Origin: CAYXVF01 sp964468125
GTDB taxonomy: Bacteria; Myxococcota; XYA12-FULL-58-9; CAYXVF01
Direction of reading: 5' to 3'
Length of the DNA: 64,000 nt
Assembly (NCBI GenBank): GCA_964468125.1
Contig: CAYXVF010000001.1
Location: forward strand, 80,068-144,067
Under the pieces are notes generated by a model. It searched no databases and was not told where the DNA came from. It saw only the letters and a list, made by a program, of their open reading frames with translations. The translations under genes were made by a program, and so were the position numbers. Each line of letters begins with the position of its first letter. Within the stretch, counting starts at the first letter, position 1. This document shows, in pieces, positions 53,512-62,642 of this stretch.

Positions 53512-54090
53512 GTGAGCTATTTGACCGTCAAGGCCCTCCACCTGATCGGCGTCGTGGCCTGGTTCGCTGGACTGTTCTACATGCCGCGACTCCTGATCTA
53601 CGACGTCGAAGCCAACGATCGGCCGGAGCCCGAACGCAGGGTCCTCCAGCCGCAGTTTCGGCTGATGGGGCGCCGTCTCTGGTACGGCATCACCTGGCCG
53701 GCGATGCTCTTCACCCTCGTCTTCGGACTTTGGACCGTCACCCTCTACAGCCAATGGGACCGCCCCTGGGTGCACGTGAAGCTGACCCTCGTCGCCCTGT
53801 TGGTGGTCTACCACCTGGTGATGGGACGCGTTCGCAAACAGCTGGTTGAGGGGACCTGCCGTTGGACCTCTACCCAGCTGCGCCTCTGGAACGAGCTCGC
53901 GACCCTGCACCTGATCATCACGGTGTTCGTCGCCTCGCTCAAAGAGAGCGCCTTTCACTGGTCCGTGCCGGTGGGGATCGGGGGCGTCATCGGGGGACTC
54001 ACCGCCGGGGTCATGATCTACAAACGGGTCCGGCTGCGGGGAGCGCGCGACGCGTCCGCCGAGCCCAAAGCGGAAGGCTCGTCGGCGTGA
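53512..54090 (+). CDS. hemJ: HemJ-type protoporphyrinogen oxidase (UPF0093)
   Basis: 192 residues from a GTG start. Four to five membrane segments; the opening LTVKALHLIGVVAWFAGLFYMPRLLIYDVEA carries the conserved His and the PRL motif of the family, and LRLWNELATLHLIITVFVA near the end is typical. HemJ oxidises protoporphyrinogen IX to protoporphyrin IX in many bacteria that lack HemG and HemY. Adjacent to hemN, it supplies the next step of haem synthesis. The charged tail (RGARDASAEPKAEGSSA) is variable. Confidence 0.9.
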   Translation: MSYLTVKALHLIGVVAWFAGLFYMPRLLIYDVEANDRPEPERRVLQPQFRLMGRRLWYGITWPAMLFTLVFGLWTVTLYSQWDRPWVHVKLTLVALLVVYHLVMGRVRKQLVEGTCRWTSTQLRLWNELATLHLIITVFVASLKESAFHWSVPVGIGGVIGGLTAGVMIYKRVRLRGARDASAEPKAEGSSA

Positions 54091-54112
54091 ACAACCGGGG
54101 CGGTCCGTCGCC

Positions 54113-54776
54113 ATGATCAAGCGGGTGCTCCTGGCCGCGAGCCTGGCCGTCCTCGTCCTGCTCGCGGTGGTCTTCGGGCGCGCGCTCACCGCGTCGTCGC
54201 GGCAGCTCGACGTTGCGCCAGTGGAGCCCGTGGCCTTGGACGAGGCGGCGGTGCTCGAGCGTTTGAGCGCGGCCATTCAAATCCCGACAGTGACCGTCAA
54301 CGACGGCCCTCTGCGGGTGGAGCCCGGAACCGAAGACGGGTGGACGCTCACGCTGCACCTCTCGGCCGCGGGGGAAGGGGGGCACTCGTCGATGCCACCG
54401 CGGCAGACCGCGGTGGGGGTGCTGGCCGCGGCCACCATGTTTAGCGGCAGCCCCAAAAACAATGTCCTGCCCCAACGCGCCGAAGCGGCGGTGAACTTTC
54501 GGTTCTTGCCCTGCGAGACCGTGGAGTCGGTGAAAACCCGGGTGGGCCGGGTGATCGACGACGCCCGGGTCCGTGTCGAGCTCGACGCGTTCGGGAGCGA
54601 CCGACTCGCGTTACTACGCTGGCGTTTCTGAGCAGGTCTTTCGCTTTTCGCCCTTCAGCTACCGCGAAGGGGTCGGCGAGCAGATCCACGGCACCGACGA
54701 GCACATCTCCATCGCCGACTACCTGGCGAGCATCCGATTCTATCTGCGGCTCGTCGAAAACCTCACCGGGTCGTGA
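54113..54776 (+). pseudogene. M20-family peptidase remnant lacking its catalytic domain
   Basis: The N-terminal membrane segment and LSAAIQIPTVTVND match PM20D1-like carboxypeptidases. The frame then jumps straight to the dimerisation domain (WTLTLHLSAAGEGGHSSMPP); the whole metal-binding region (the HxD and DEE parts) is missing. A second shortening precedes SPKNNVLPQRAEAAVNFRF, and the C-terminal end (FSPFSYREGVGEQIHGTDE) lies in another frame to 54776. Of about 490 residues, fewer than half remain. It is a non-functional relic. Confidence 0.75.
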
Positions 54777-54820
54777 GGTCGGTTGGCCGGCCCATCGTCA
54801 TCCGCTAGGCTCTCGCTGCC

Positions 54821-55780
54821 ATGCTTCACGTCTCGGTGTTATTCGCTCTGCTTACCATCTCGCAACCCGATGACCCCGAGCGCTTGGCGGTCATGCCGCT
54901 GCAGGCCAAGCGCATTGCGCCGGAGATGGTTCGGATCCTCGACAGTCTTCTGGTCTCCGAGCTCGATGACGCCGGAACCTACGCGGTGATCGGCACCGAA
55001 GAGATCGACGCCATGCTCGGGCTCGAAGAAATGAAGGACGCCCTAGGCTGCGACGATGCGTCGTGCGCGGCGGAGATAGGGGGCGCACTCGGCGTAGGCT
55101 ACCTCGTCACCGGCACCGTCAGCCGCCTGGGCGACGAGGTGATCGTGCAGCTCTCGCTGGTCGACGTGCGATCGGTACGCGTAGTGGGGCGCGGCAAGGC
55201 GGTGGTGCCGAACGACGAGACCCGGTTCCGCGGTGCGATCGAAGCCGCGGTCGCCGCGGTCCTCGGCCAAGAGCCCGGGGCAGCACACGAGCGGACGAGC
55301 TCCGAACCCTCCGAGACCGGGCCCACTTCGCCGGCGCGTCTGCGCTTTGAAACCCAGGAGCGCGAACGCGAATTCGATGTGCGCGTCGTCACCTCGACCG
55401 GTATCACCCACCCCTGCCGCCGTCCGGTGTCGCTCGAGTTTCCGTGCAACCTCGGCGAGCTCGCGCCGGGCGACGGGATCTTGATGGTCCGCAGCGACCC
55501 GCTCAGCCCCTTCTCGCGCTCGCTCGACGTCGAGGAAGAAGACGAGCTCTACGTCTACCGCCTGATTCAGGGGCCGAGCCCCGGTTCGGTGATCTCCTGG
55601 ACCTTCGGAGGGCTCGGTCTCGCGACCGGCGCCGCGCTCGTCGGGGTCGGCTACGGGACCGACCGGGCGAGCATGCGTAACGCCGGGTTCATCACCGCCG
55701 TGGTCGGCGGGGGATTGCTGTTCCTGGGCATGCTCTTCGAGGGCGACGTGCACGTGGACTACCCGGAGTGGTGGCGCTGA
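54821..55780 (+). CDS. TolB/CsgG-like N-terminal domain protein with C-terminal membrane helices
   Basis: 319 residues. A leader (MLHVSVLFALLTISQP) precedes LAVMPLQAKRIAPEMVRILDSLLVSELD, a pattern of TolB-like/FlgO-type proteins that sense or bind through a Rossmann-like fold, and GALGVGYLVTGTVSRLGDEVIVQLSLVDV. After a polar linker come a beta region with two Cys (HPCRRPVSLEFPCN) and two C-terminal hydrophobic segments (ISWTFGGLGLATGAALVGVGY and AGFITAVVGGGLLFLGMLF). Such proteins are frequent in myxobacterial genomes; the function is unknown. Confidence 0.7.
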   Translation: MLHVSVLFALLTISQPDDPERLAVMPLQAKRIAPEMVRILDSLLVSELDDAGTYAVIGTEEIDAMLGLEEMKDALGCDDASCAAEIGGALGVGYLVTGTVSRLGDEVIVQLSLVDVRSVRVVGRGKAVVPNDETRFRGAIEAAVAAVLGQEPGAAHERTSSEPSETGPTSPARLRFETQEREREFDVRVVTSTGITHPCRRPVSLEFPCNLGELAPGDGILMVRSDPLSPFSRSLDVEEEDELYVYRLIQGPSPGSVISWTFGGLGLATGAALVGVGYGTDRASMRNAGFITAVVGGGLLFLGMLFEGDVHVDYPEWWR

Positions 55781-55856
55781 GCGCAGCCCCCTCCGTCACC
55801 GGATTCGGTCCGTCGTGTCTTGAGGTTGTGGGCTCCGAGATGTACACCGCCGGGCC

Positions 55857-57257
55857 ATGAGTACCTACGACGTCATCGTGATCGGTTCGGGCCCTGGCGG
55901 CTACGTCGCGGCGGTCCGCGCCGCCCACAACGGCCTCAAGTGCGCCATCGTCGAGAAAGACAAAAAACTCGGCGGCACCTGTTTGTTGCGCGGCTGCATC
56001 CCCACCAAGAGCATGCTCCACTCCGCGGACCTGGTGAGTGAATTCCAGAACGCAAAGAAGCTCGGCCTCATCAAGGGCGAGGTAGAGTTCGACTGGGGTG
56101 TCGTTCAAAAAGAGCGTGCCAAGGTCGTCACCAAGTCGGCCGCGGGCGTCGACTACCTGATGAAGACCAACAAAATCGACGTGCACAAAGGCTTTGGCTC
56201 CCTGAAGAACACGACCACCGTCGTGGTGGAAGGCGAAGACGGCAAAAAGACTGAGCTGTCGGCCAAGAACATCGTGCTGGCGACCGGGTCGATCCCGAAG
56301 ACAATTCCGCCGTTTCCGGTCGACGGAAAGACCATTGTCACCTCCGACGAGATCCTCGAGCTCGAAACACCTCCGAAGTCACTCATAGTCCTGGGTGCGG
56401 GAGCGGTGGGCACCGAGTTCGCCTCGGTGTATTCGCGCTTTGGCACGGAAGTCACCCTGGTGGAAATGCTCGACCGGGTGCTTCCGATCGAGGATCCAGA
56501 CGTGTCTGCGGAGCTGCAAAAGGCGCTGCGCAAGCGCAAGATCGACGTGCGTGTCTCGACGAAGCTCGAAAAGGCAGAGAAGACCGCGAGCGGCGTGAAA
56601 TGCACCCTCGCAGGAAGAGACGGGAAGACCGAGACGAAAGAAGTGGAGATGCTGCTCGTGGCGATCGGTCGCTCCGCGGTGACGAGCAAGCTGAACCTGG
56701 ATGCGGTCGGCATCGAGCACGACTCGGACGGCTACATCAAAGTCGACGAGTACCAGCGCACCACCGTCCCGAACGTCTACGCCATCGGCGACATTCTCCG
56801 CACGCCCTGGCTCGCGCACGTCGCGAGCGCCCAGGGCATTCTCGCGATCGACCACATCTCCGGCAAACATGCCCGGCCGATCAATTACCGCACGATCCCG
56901 AACTGCACGTACTGCGATCCGGAGGTCGCAAGCGTAGGTCTCACCGAGCCCAAGGCGAAGGAAATGGGCTACGACATCAAAGTCGGGAAGTTCCCATTCT
57001 CCGCCCTCGGCAAGGCGCGGGTGATGCACAAGACCGAAGGCTTCGTGAAAGTCATCACCGAGACGAAGTACGACGAGATCATCGGGATTCACATGATCGG
57101 CCCGCGCGTCACGGAGATGCTCGCCGAAGGAGTGCTGGCCCTTCAGCTCGAAGCCACCGGCGAAGAGCTGGCACACGTGATCCACCCCCACCCCACTCTG
57201 AGCGAAGCGGTCCTCGAGGCGGCGCACGGCGCCGTGGGCAAACCGATCCACATTTGA
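55857..57257 (+). CDS. lpdA: Dihydrolipoyl dehydrogenase
   Basis: 466 residues. FAD motif GSGPGGYVAAVRA; redox-active disulfide in GGTCLLRGCIPTKS (usually GGTCLNVGC); NAD motif LGAGAVGTEFASVYSRFG; active-site His in HPHPTLSEAV near the C-terminus. It reoxidises the lipoyl groups of 2-oxoacid dehydrogenase or glycine cleavage complexes. No E1 or E2 gene is adjacent. It is followed by ribF and aroE on the same strand with short spacing. Confidence 0.95.
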   Translation: MSTYDVIVIGSGPGGYVAAVRAAHNGLKCAIVEKDKKLGGTCLLRGCIPTKSMLHSADLVSEFQNAKKLGLIKGEVEFDWGVVQKERAKVVTKSAAGVDYLMKTNKIDVHKGFGSLKNTTTVVVEGEDGKKTELSAKNIVLATGSIPKTIPPFPVDGKTIVTSDEILELETPPKSLIVLGAGAVGTEFASVYSRFGTEVTLVEMLDRVLPIEDPDVSAELQKALRKRKIDVRVSTKLEKAEKTASGVKCTLAGRDGKTETKEVEMLLVAIGRSAVTSKLNLDAVGIEHDSDGYIKVDEYQRTTVPNVYAIGDILRTPWLAHVASAQGILAIDHISGKHARPINYRTIPNCTYCDPEVASVGLTEPKAKEMGYDIKVGKFPFSALGKARVMHKTEGFVKVITETKYDEIIGIHMIGPRVTEMLAEGVLALQLEATGEELAHVIHPHPTLSEAVLEAAHGAVGKPIHI

Positions 57258-57305
57258 GGCCGCGGGGCTCGAAGGGGCCCCGAGCGGACCTTAGATTGGA
57301 GTCCG

Positions 57306-58238
57306 ATGCAGATTTTCGGCGGCAGCGCGCGCATTCACGCACCCGTGGGCCCCTATGCGGTGGTGATCGGGAATTTCGATGGCCTGCACCTGGGCCACCA
57401 GGCGCTCATTGACGAGGTGCGCCGACGTGCCGAAGCGGACGGTCTGCCCACGCTCGCCTATACCTTTCACCCGCACCCGGCGACCGTTTTGTCCCCCCGA
57501 GGTGGCCCCCCGCTGATCGAGCCGCTCGAGCTGCGCGTGGAGCGACTCGCGGGCGCGGGCTTTGATGCGACCTTGATCGAGCCCTTCAGCGACGCGTTCG
57601 CGCAGGTCACCGCCGACGAATTTCTCGAGGACATTCTGGCCGGGAAACTCCAGGCGCGACATGTGGTGGTGGGCGAGAACTTTCGCTACGGCAACCGCGC
57701 TCGCGGCGACGTCGACCTCATGAGGAAGCGCGGCCCGGCGCTCGGTTTCGAGGCCGTGGGCATGCCCATGGTGGAGGTGGAAGGCGCGCCGGCGAGCTCG
57801 AGTCGGATCCGCGAGGCGCTGCGCACCGGCGACGTCGACCTCGCGCGCAAGCTTCTGGGACGCCCCTTCGCGGTGACCGGGATCGTGATGCGCGGCGACC
57901 AACGTGGGACCGAGATGGGTTTTCCGACCGCCAATGTTGCAACCCACGCGGAGCTTCTTCCGGCGAACGGCGTCTACGCGGCGCGGGTGAGCGGTGAGAT
58001 CGGCAACCAGCACCCTGCGGTCACAAACATCGGGCTCGCGCCCACTTTCGACCGGGACCGCCTCACCCTCGAGGTCCACCTGATCGATTTCCCGCCGCGG
58101 CCACTCTATGGCAAAGTCCTCGAGATCGAGCTGCTTCATCACATTCGGGGCGAGCAGAAGTTCGAGAGCGTAGACGGCCTGGTCGCACAGATCGAAAGAG
58201 ACGTGACCTCCGCCAAAGCACTTCTGAACGCGGCATGA
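57306..58238 (+). CDS. ribF: Bifunctional riboflavin kinase/FAD synthetase
   Basis: 310 residues. The N-terminal nucleotidyltransferase has VIGNFDGLHLGHQALI and VVVGENFRYGNRARGD; SSSRIREALRTGDVDLARKLLGRPF marks the end of that half. The C-terminal kinase has GRPFAVTGIVMRGDQRG, GFPTANV and the beta-barrel NIGLAPTF. It makes FMN and FAD. It overlaps aroE by four bases (ATGA). Confidence 0.95.
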   Translation: MQIFGGSARIHAPVGPYAVVIGNFDGLHLGHQALIDEVRRRAEADGLPTLAYTFHPHPATVLSPRGGPPLIEPLELRVERLAGAGFDATLIEPFSDAFAQVTADEFLEDILAGKLQARHVVVGENFRYGNRARGDVDLMRKRGPALGFEAVGMPMVEVEGAPASSSRIREALRTGDVDLARKLLGRPFAVTGIVMRGDQRGTEMGFPTANVATHAELLPANGVYAARVSGEIGNQHPAVTNIGLAPTFDRDRLTLEVHLIDFPPRPLYGKVLEIELLHHIRGEQKFESVDGLVAQIERDVTSAKALLNAA

Positions 58239-59050
58239 GCGAGGCGTACTGTCTGATCGGCGACCCGATCGCACACAGCCCCTCGCCGGCGATGCACAAC
58301 GCCGGATTCGAGGCGCTCGGCCTCGACGCACGTTACAACCTACGCCCAACGACCGCGGACACGGCCCCAGAGGTGTGGGGGGAGCTCGAACGGGGCGTGC
58401 TGACCGGCTGCAACATAACGACGCCACTGAAAGGCATGGCGGCCGCGGCGTTTTCAGGAACGGAGCGGGCGCTGCGCTCCCGCTCGGCCAATACGATCTA
58501 CCGCGACCACGGTGCGCTCCGGGCAGAGAGCACGGATGTCGACGGAGTGCGCGTACCACTCGAAGAGCGCGGCGTTCGGGGTGGTGAAGCGTTGCTCCTC
58601 GGAGCGGGCGGCGCCGCCCGTGCCGCTGCCCTCGCCCTCGAAGAGCTCGAGCTGACCGTGCACGTGGCCGCCCGGGACCCGGCAAAGGCCGCCGCCCTTC
58701 TCGAGCAGGTCGCCCCGCGCCCGCGAGGACGCGCGCTCGCGCTCGGCGACCTCGACCGCGACCCCGGTCTCGCCAAGCGCCTCCGCGTCCTGGTGCAAGC
58801 GACGCCCGTCGGTCGAGACGGCGAGACGTTCTCGCTCCCCTGGGAGCGGCTCCCGGACGATTGCGTGACGTTTGAGATGCTCTACGCGCGCACCCCCTTT
58901 CTCGAGACCGCCGAAGCCCGGGGGCTCGATCGCGTCGAAGGCTGGGAGATGCTCCTGTGGCAAGGCGTCCAGTCCTTCCGCCTCTGGACCGGCGCCGATG
59001 CTCCGGTTGCGGCGATGCGCAGCGCGCTTCTCGAAGCTCTCGTGCAGTGA
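58235..59050 (+). CDS. aroE: Shikimate dehydrogenase
   Basis: 271 residues. The substrate site is CLIGDPIAHSPSPAMHNAGF with the paired serines, and NITTPLKGMA holds the catalytic Lys. NADP motif LGAGGAARAAALALEEL, and the end WEMLLWQGVQSFRLWTG is typical. It reduces 3-dehydroshikimate in aromatic amino-acid synthesis. Translationally coupled to ribF by a four-base overlap. Looks complete. Confidence 0.93.
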   Translation: MSEAYCLIGDPIAHSPSPAMHNAGFEALGLDARYNLRPTTADTAPEVWGELERGVLTGCNITTPLKGMAAAAFSGTERALRSRSANTIYRDHGALRAESTDVDGVRVPLEERGVRGGEALLLGAGGAARAAALALEELELTVHVAARDPAKAAALLEQVAPRPRGRALALGDLDRDPGLAKRLRVLVQATPVGRDGETFSLPWERLPDDCVTFEMLYARTPFLETAEARGLDRVEGWEMLLWQGVQSFRLWTGADAPVAAMRSALLEALVQ

Positions 59051-59201
59051 GATGAACGCGAGAGCAGTGCTGGCGGCCTCCGCCCCTTCTGCGATGGACT
59101 GTGATTAGCGCGTTGACCCTCGTCACTAGTCCAGAGTCCGATTCGCAACACGATCCGCTTTCGCGTAGCCTACGACGACCACGGCTCGAAAGGAGGTGCT
59201 G

Positions 59202-60377
59202 ATGCTGTTCGTTCCCGTTCTGGCGACCGCGCTCGCGGTTGGACAGCTCGAAGTGTCGCAGGTCTACCCGGCGCTCCCCATCCAACGTCTCTACGCCGTC
59301 GCGCACGACCCAACCTCCGGGCTGTTTGTGGCGGCAGGCGCCGAAGGTGCGGTCGCAGTCAGCTCCGACGGCGCCAATTGGTCTCCGAAGCTCTCCGGCA
59401 CCCTGGCGGAGCTTCGCGGTGCGGCCGCGAGTCCCGAGCGCCTGGTGATCGCATCGAGCAGCGGTCAGATCTTCAGCAGCGACGACGGTTCCGAGTGGTC
59501 ACTTCGCCAGTCCGGCGCGGGCTTTCTCCAGGACCTGGAGTACCTGGGTGGCCTGTTTGTGGCCGTCGGTCGCAGCGGGAGCATCTACACCAGCTCCGAT
59601 GGCATCGCGTGGAGCAATCGCATCTCGAACACGACCGACGATCTGGTCTCCGTCGCCTACGACGGCATGCTCTACGTGGCGGTAGGGACCAACGGTGTCG
59701 TCGTGACGAGCACCGACGGTATCAGCTGGACCGAAGGAAGCATGGGGGTCGGAATTGACCGAATGCAGGGAGTGACTAAGGGCGCCGGACTCTGGGTGGC
59801 TGGCGGCAACTCTGGCGAGGTTTACACCAGCCCGGACGCGATCACCTGGTCGCCCGCCGTGTTTTCCGGAGCGGGACTGTTCATCAACGATGTCGTGTTC
59901 GACGGAACGCGCTTCATCGCCGCCTTGCAGACCGGCGACCTTCATACCTCCACGAACGGGACAGATTGGTCTCTCAGCTACACGAGCCCGAGCTTCGCCG
60001 GGGTTGAGGCGATGGAAGTCGTGGCAGGAGAGACTTACTTGGTGGGTGATAGCGGCTTCATCGCGACGACGGCCAACCCCAGCAATGGAATCAACGTCGT
60101 GAGCCCGCTGCCGGTACCCTTGGAAGCGGTGGATTTTGACGGCGAGCGATGGGTCGTCGTGGGTGGAGACGGTCTGCTTGCGACGAGTCCCACCGGGCTC
60201 ACCTGGACCGAACAGCCACTGACGACTACGCGGACCCTCAACGACATTGCCTTTGGCGGTGAACACCGCGTGGTGGCCGGCGGTTTCGGCACGGTGGTCA
60301 CGAGCAACGACGGCGCGAGCTGGACCGATACGCAGCTCGCCGGTTATGAGGGCACCGACTTCGAGGGAGTCGCCTAG
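59202..60377 (+). CDS. N-terminal part of a large surface protein, BNR-like beta-propeller, ended by an amber codon
   Basis: 391 residues from the ATG at 59202, with AGGAGG six bases before it. A short leader (MLFVPVLATALAVGQ) is followed by about eight repeats of 40-50 residues, each with an SxDGxxW-type end (SSDGANWS, SSDDGSEWS, SSDGIAWS, STDGISWT), i.e. BNR/sialidase-like or Ycf48-like propeller blades. The frame stops at TAG (60375-60377) in the middle of a blade, where other blades favour a residue such as Trp, and continues in the same frame after it. This is a nonsense mutation or a base error; the gene continues to 61754. Confidence 0.8.
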   Translation: MLFVPVLATALAVGQLEVSQVYPALPIQRLYAVAHDPTSGLFVAAGAEGAVAVSSDGANWSPKLSGTLAELRGAAASPERLVIASSSGQIFSSDDGSEWSLRQSGAGFLQDLEYLGGLFVAVGRSGSIYTSSDGIAWSNRISNTTDDLVSVAYDGMLYVAVGTNGVVVTSTDGISWTEGSMGVGIDRMQGVTKGAGLWVAGGNSGEVYTSPDAITWSPAVFSGAGLFINDVVFDGTRFIAALQTGDLHTSTNGTDWSLSYTSPSFAGVEAMEVVAGETYLVGDSGFIATTANPSNGINVVSPLPVPLEAVDFDGERWVVVGGDGLLATSPTGLTWTEQPLTTTRTLNDIAFGGEHRVVAGGFGTVVTSNDGASWTDTQLAGYEGTDFEGVA

Positions 60378-61754
60378 GGGGAAGCGCTCTTCGTGCTCGT
60401 GGGTGAGTTCGAGACGATTCTGACGAGCCCCGACGGCCAGGACTGGACCGAGCGCAACCGACAGGCCCCTGGAGAACGCCTCTACAGCGTCCGCTATCTC
60501 GACGGCACCTTCTTCGCCGTTGGGAGTGCAGGCACGATCGCTCGAAGCAACGATGGCACGAGCTGGAGCTTCACTACGGTGCCCGCGAGCACGGCCCTCC
60601 GCGATATCGNNNNNNNNNNNNNNNNNNNNNNNNNNNNNNNNNNNNNNNNNNNNNNNNNNNNNNNNNNNNNNNNNNNNNNNNNNNNNNNNNNNNNNNNNNN
60701 NNNNNNNNNCTTCGACCCAGCGAGCTTCGACACCCCGGTGTCCGTCACGGTGAGCGCCGTGGATGACGCAGTGGACGACGACACCACGGGCGGAACCATC
60801 GTGCATACCGTGACGAGCTCCGATGGCGACTACGACGGGATCGGGGTTCCGGACGCTACCTTTGAAATCGACGACAACGACACGGCCGGCATGACCGCGA
60901 GCGAAGAAACGCTCACCGTAGCCGAGGGTGGTGCCGCCGCCAGCTACATCATCTCGCTCGCGTCCGAGCCTACGAGCGAAGTCACCGTGGAGTTTGCGGT
61001 GGGAGGACGGGTGAACTCAACTCCCAACCCGCTGGTGATCGCCCCGGACGATTGGGCGACGCCTCAGGAGATTGAGGTGAACGCGGTGGACGATGACATC
61101 GCATCCGTCGCGCCGACGGACACCGTCATGCATTCGGTGCGCAGCGCCGATCCGCTCTACCAAGGGTTCTCGTTGCCCGACGTTGCCGTGAGCGTGTCTG
61201 ACAACGACCAGGTGGGCCTGGTTGTCTCTTTTGAGGGTGGGCTGACCGTCACCGAAGGCGGCGGCGGTGATACACTGAGCGTCCGCCTCGACTCCGAGCC
61301 CCTTTCGGCAGTGACCGTCACCTTCGCCCCCGACTCCCAGGTGAGCGTATCCCCGGGAACGCTGGTGTTCGACGAGACGGACTGGGACATGCCCGAAACG
61401 GCAGACGTGTCGGCGGTGGATGACACTGACGTGGAAGGCGATCACAACGGCACCTTCTCGGTGACCGCCTCGAGCGGCGACGCACAATACGACGCCCTCG
61501 CGCCACAAAGTCTCACGGTGACCATCACCGACGACGACACGGAAGAAACGAACGACAATGCGAACTCGAACTCGAATGCGGACGGGAGCGCGGGTGAATC
61601 CGGAGGCACGAGCAGCGGCGGGCCCGCGGACGACGGTGGCGGGTGTCGGAGCATCCCGGCACCTCTCGCCGGTTGGGCTGCTCTGGCCATTCTCACCCGA
61701 CTCCGCCGCCGTAGTTCACAGACCTCGCCTCATTGCTCGCGGGCTGGGCACTGA
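60378..61754 (+). CDS. C-terminal part of the surface protein: propeller end, Calx-beta repeats, MYXO-CTERM-like tail
   Basis: Same frame as 59202-60377. It completes the propeller (LFVLVGEFETILTSPDG, GTIARSNDGTSW), crosses the 100-N gap at 60610-60709 and continues with three Calx-beta-like repeats ending in IDDNDTAG, VSDNDQVG and ITDDDTEE, each about 110 residues. A Ser/Gly/Asn-rich linker leads to GGGCRSIPAPLAGWAALAILTRLRRR: Cys after Gly-Gly, a hydrophobic helix and an Arg cluster, the layout of the MYXO-CTERM sorting signal. The intact protein would be a surface-displayed adhesin-like protein of more than 850 residues. Confidence 0.8.
   Translation, partial: GEALFVLVGEFETILTSPDGQDWTERNRQAPGERLYSVRYLDGTFFAVGSAGTIARSNDGTSWSFTTVPASTALRDIXXXXXXXXXXXXXXXXXXXXXXXXXXXXXXXXXXFDPASFDTPVSVTVSAVDDAVDDDTTGGTIVHTVTSSDGDYDGIGVPDATFEIDDNDTAGMTASEETLTVAEGGAAASYIISLASEPTSEVTVEFAVGGRVNSTPNPLVIAPDDWATPQEIEVNAVDDDIASVAPTDTVMHSVRSADPLYQGFSLPDVAVSVSDNDQVGLVVSFEGGLTVTEGGGGDTLSVRLDSEPLSAVTVTFAPDSQVSVSPGTLVFDETDWDMPETADVSAVDDTDVEGDHNGTFSVTASSGDAQYDALAPQSLTVTITDDDTEETNDNANSNSNADGSAGESGGTSSGGPADDGGGCRSIPAPLAGWAALAILTRLRRRSSQTSPHCSRAGH
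60610..60709. other. Assembly gap (100 N) inside the surface protein gene
   Basis: Placeholder of 100 N between the end of the propeller and the first visible Calx-beta repeat. Repeats on either side may have broken the assembly, so the missing length is unknown. Confidence 0.97.
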
Positions 61755-61843
61755 AGCAAGCTGCGGTTTCTTCTGATCTTCGGGCGGATTGTGACCTTCG
61801 GTACCTGCGCGGTTCCATGACGACCGTCTAGAGTCGGGTCAGG

Positions 61844-62047
61844 GTTTTTGGGAAGAGGCGTCGAGCCTGGATCGCATTCGTTGGACTGATCGTGCTCCTG
61901 GGCATCGGACCGTTTCTTTTGCCCATGCCCGATGAACTGGCTCCCCCAGAGCACACCGGTGCGTTTGCCTTCGATGATGGGACGCTCATCGCCTTTGCCT
62001 CGCGCAGTGAAGGATGCCTGCGCGTGGTGCTCGAGGACGGTCTGTGA
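61844..62047 (+). pseudogene. Remnant with a membrane segment, possible alpha/beta-hydrolase N-terminus
   Basis: An open frame without a start codon gives VFGKRRRAWIAFVGLIVLL, then GIGPFLLPMPDELAPPEH and about 30 more residues before TGA at 62045. A basic stretch, one membrane helix and a PFLLPMP turn are common at the start of membrane-anchored alpha/beta hydrolases, but nothing of a catalytic domain follows. Recognition is tentative. Confidence 0.3.
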
Positions 62048-62227
62048 CGGCGTCGAGCACGTTGGAGTTGATGCTTTCGACCACCGTCTCCTCGAGGTCT
62101 TTGATCTCAACCGTCCCGTTGAGGGCGACGGTGATCGCCGCTTCCAAGCGCCGTGCCATCAGCTGCGGAACGGCGTCGGAGTGCACCGGCAGATTCTGCC
62201 CGAGACGTCCGTCAGCGTGTGGTCCAT
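61986..62227 (-). pseudogene. Frame-shifted remnant coupled to the BlaI gene
   Basis: An ATG overlaps the blaI stop (TGATG) and opens MDHTLTDVSG; after about ten codons the coherent sequence continues in another frame (VHSDAVPQLMARRLEAAI, then EIKDLEETVVESINSNVL) and ends at 61986. The position after a BlaI repressor is where an M56 (BlaR1-type) sensor or other target usually stands, but the fragment is too short to identify. Confidence 0.35.
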
Positions 62228-62628
62228 CAGCGTCCCTCCTGTTTTGCTCGTTCGATCATCGCGTGCATGCGAGCGAGCTGCTCATCGCTCAGCTCCTCCC
62301 CGCGCAGCTCGAGGAGGGTCGCAACGACACTCTCGGGCGAGTCCGAGAAGAAGGTATCGAGGAGATTCTTGAACTGGCTGCGAAGCGCTTGCGTGCGGGA
62401 GACGACAGGGCTGTAGACGTAGCGTGCCCCGTCTCGCTGGTGCTTGAGGAGCCCCTTTTCCTCCAACACGCGGAGCATGCCGCGCACCGCGGAGTAGCTC
62501 GGGTCGTCTGGAAGATCGGCGGCCACATCGTGAGCGCTCGCCTGCCCGCGCCGATAGACGATGTCCATCACCTGCCGCTCCCGGCGACTCAGGGCTTCGA
62601 GAGCTTTCTTGCTTTTGTTCGACCGCAT
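62227..62628 (-). CDS. BlaI/MecI-family transcriptional repressor
   Basis: 133 residues. The winged helix (LSRRERQVMDIVYRRGQASAHDVAADL, then YSAVRGMLRVLEEKGLLKHQRDG) and the C-terminal dimerisation part (LLDTFFSDSPESVVATLLE) match the family. BlaI proteins repress beta-lactamase or other operons until a membrane sensor cleaves them. No intact BlaR1-type sensor is visible; only a broken frame follows. An inverted repeat 15-34 bases upstream is a probable autoregulatory operator. AGGGGTGG serves as ribosome site. Confidence 0.88.
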   Translation of the reverse strand: MRSNKSKKALEALSRRERQVMDIVYRRGQASAHDVAADLPDDPSYSAVRGMLRVLEEKGLLKHQRDGARYVYSPVVSRTQALRSQFKNLLDTFFSDSPESVVATLLELRGEELSDEQLARMHAMIERAKQEGR

Positions 62629-62642
62629 CGGGCCACCCCTTG

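Noticed and set aside
57291..59306. Open frame of about 670 codons on the minus strand opposite ribF and aroE
   Set aside because: It spans two certain genes on the other strand and part of a third; the composition is low-complexity Arg/Ala/Gly.
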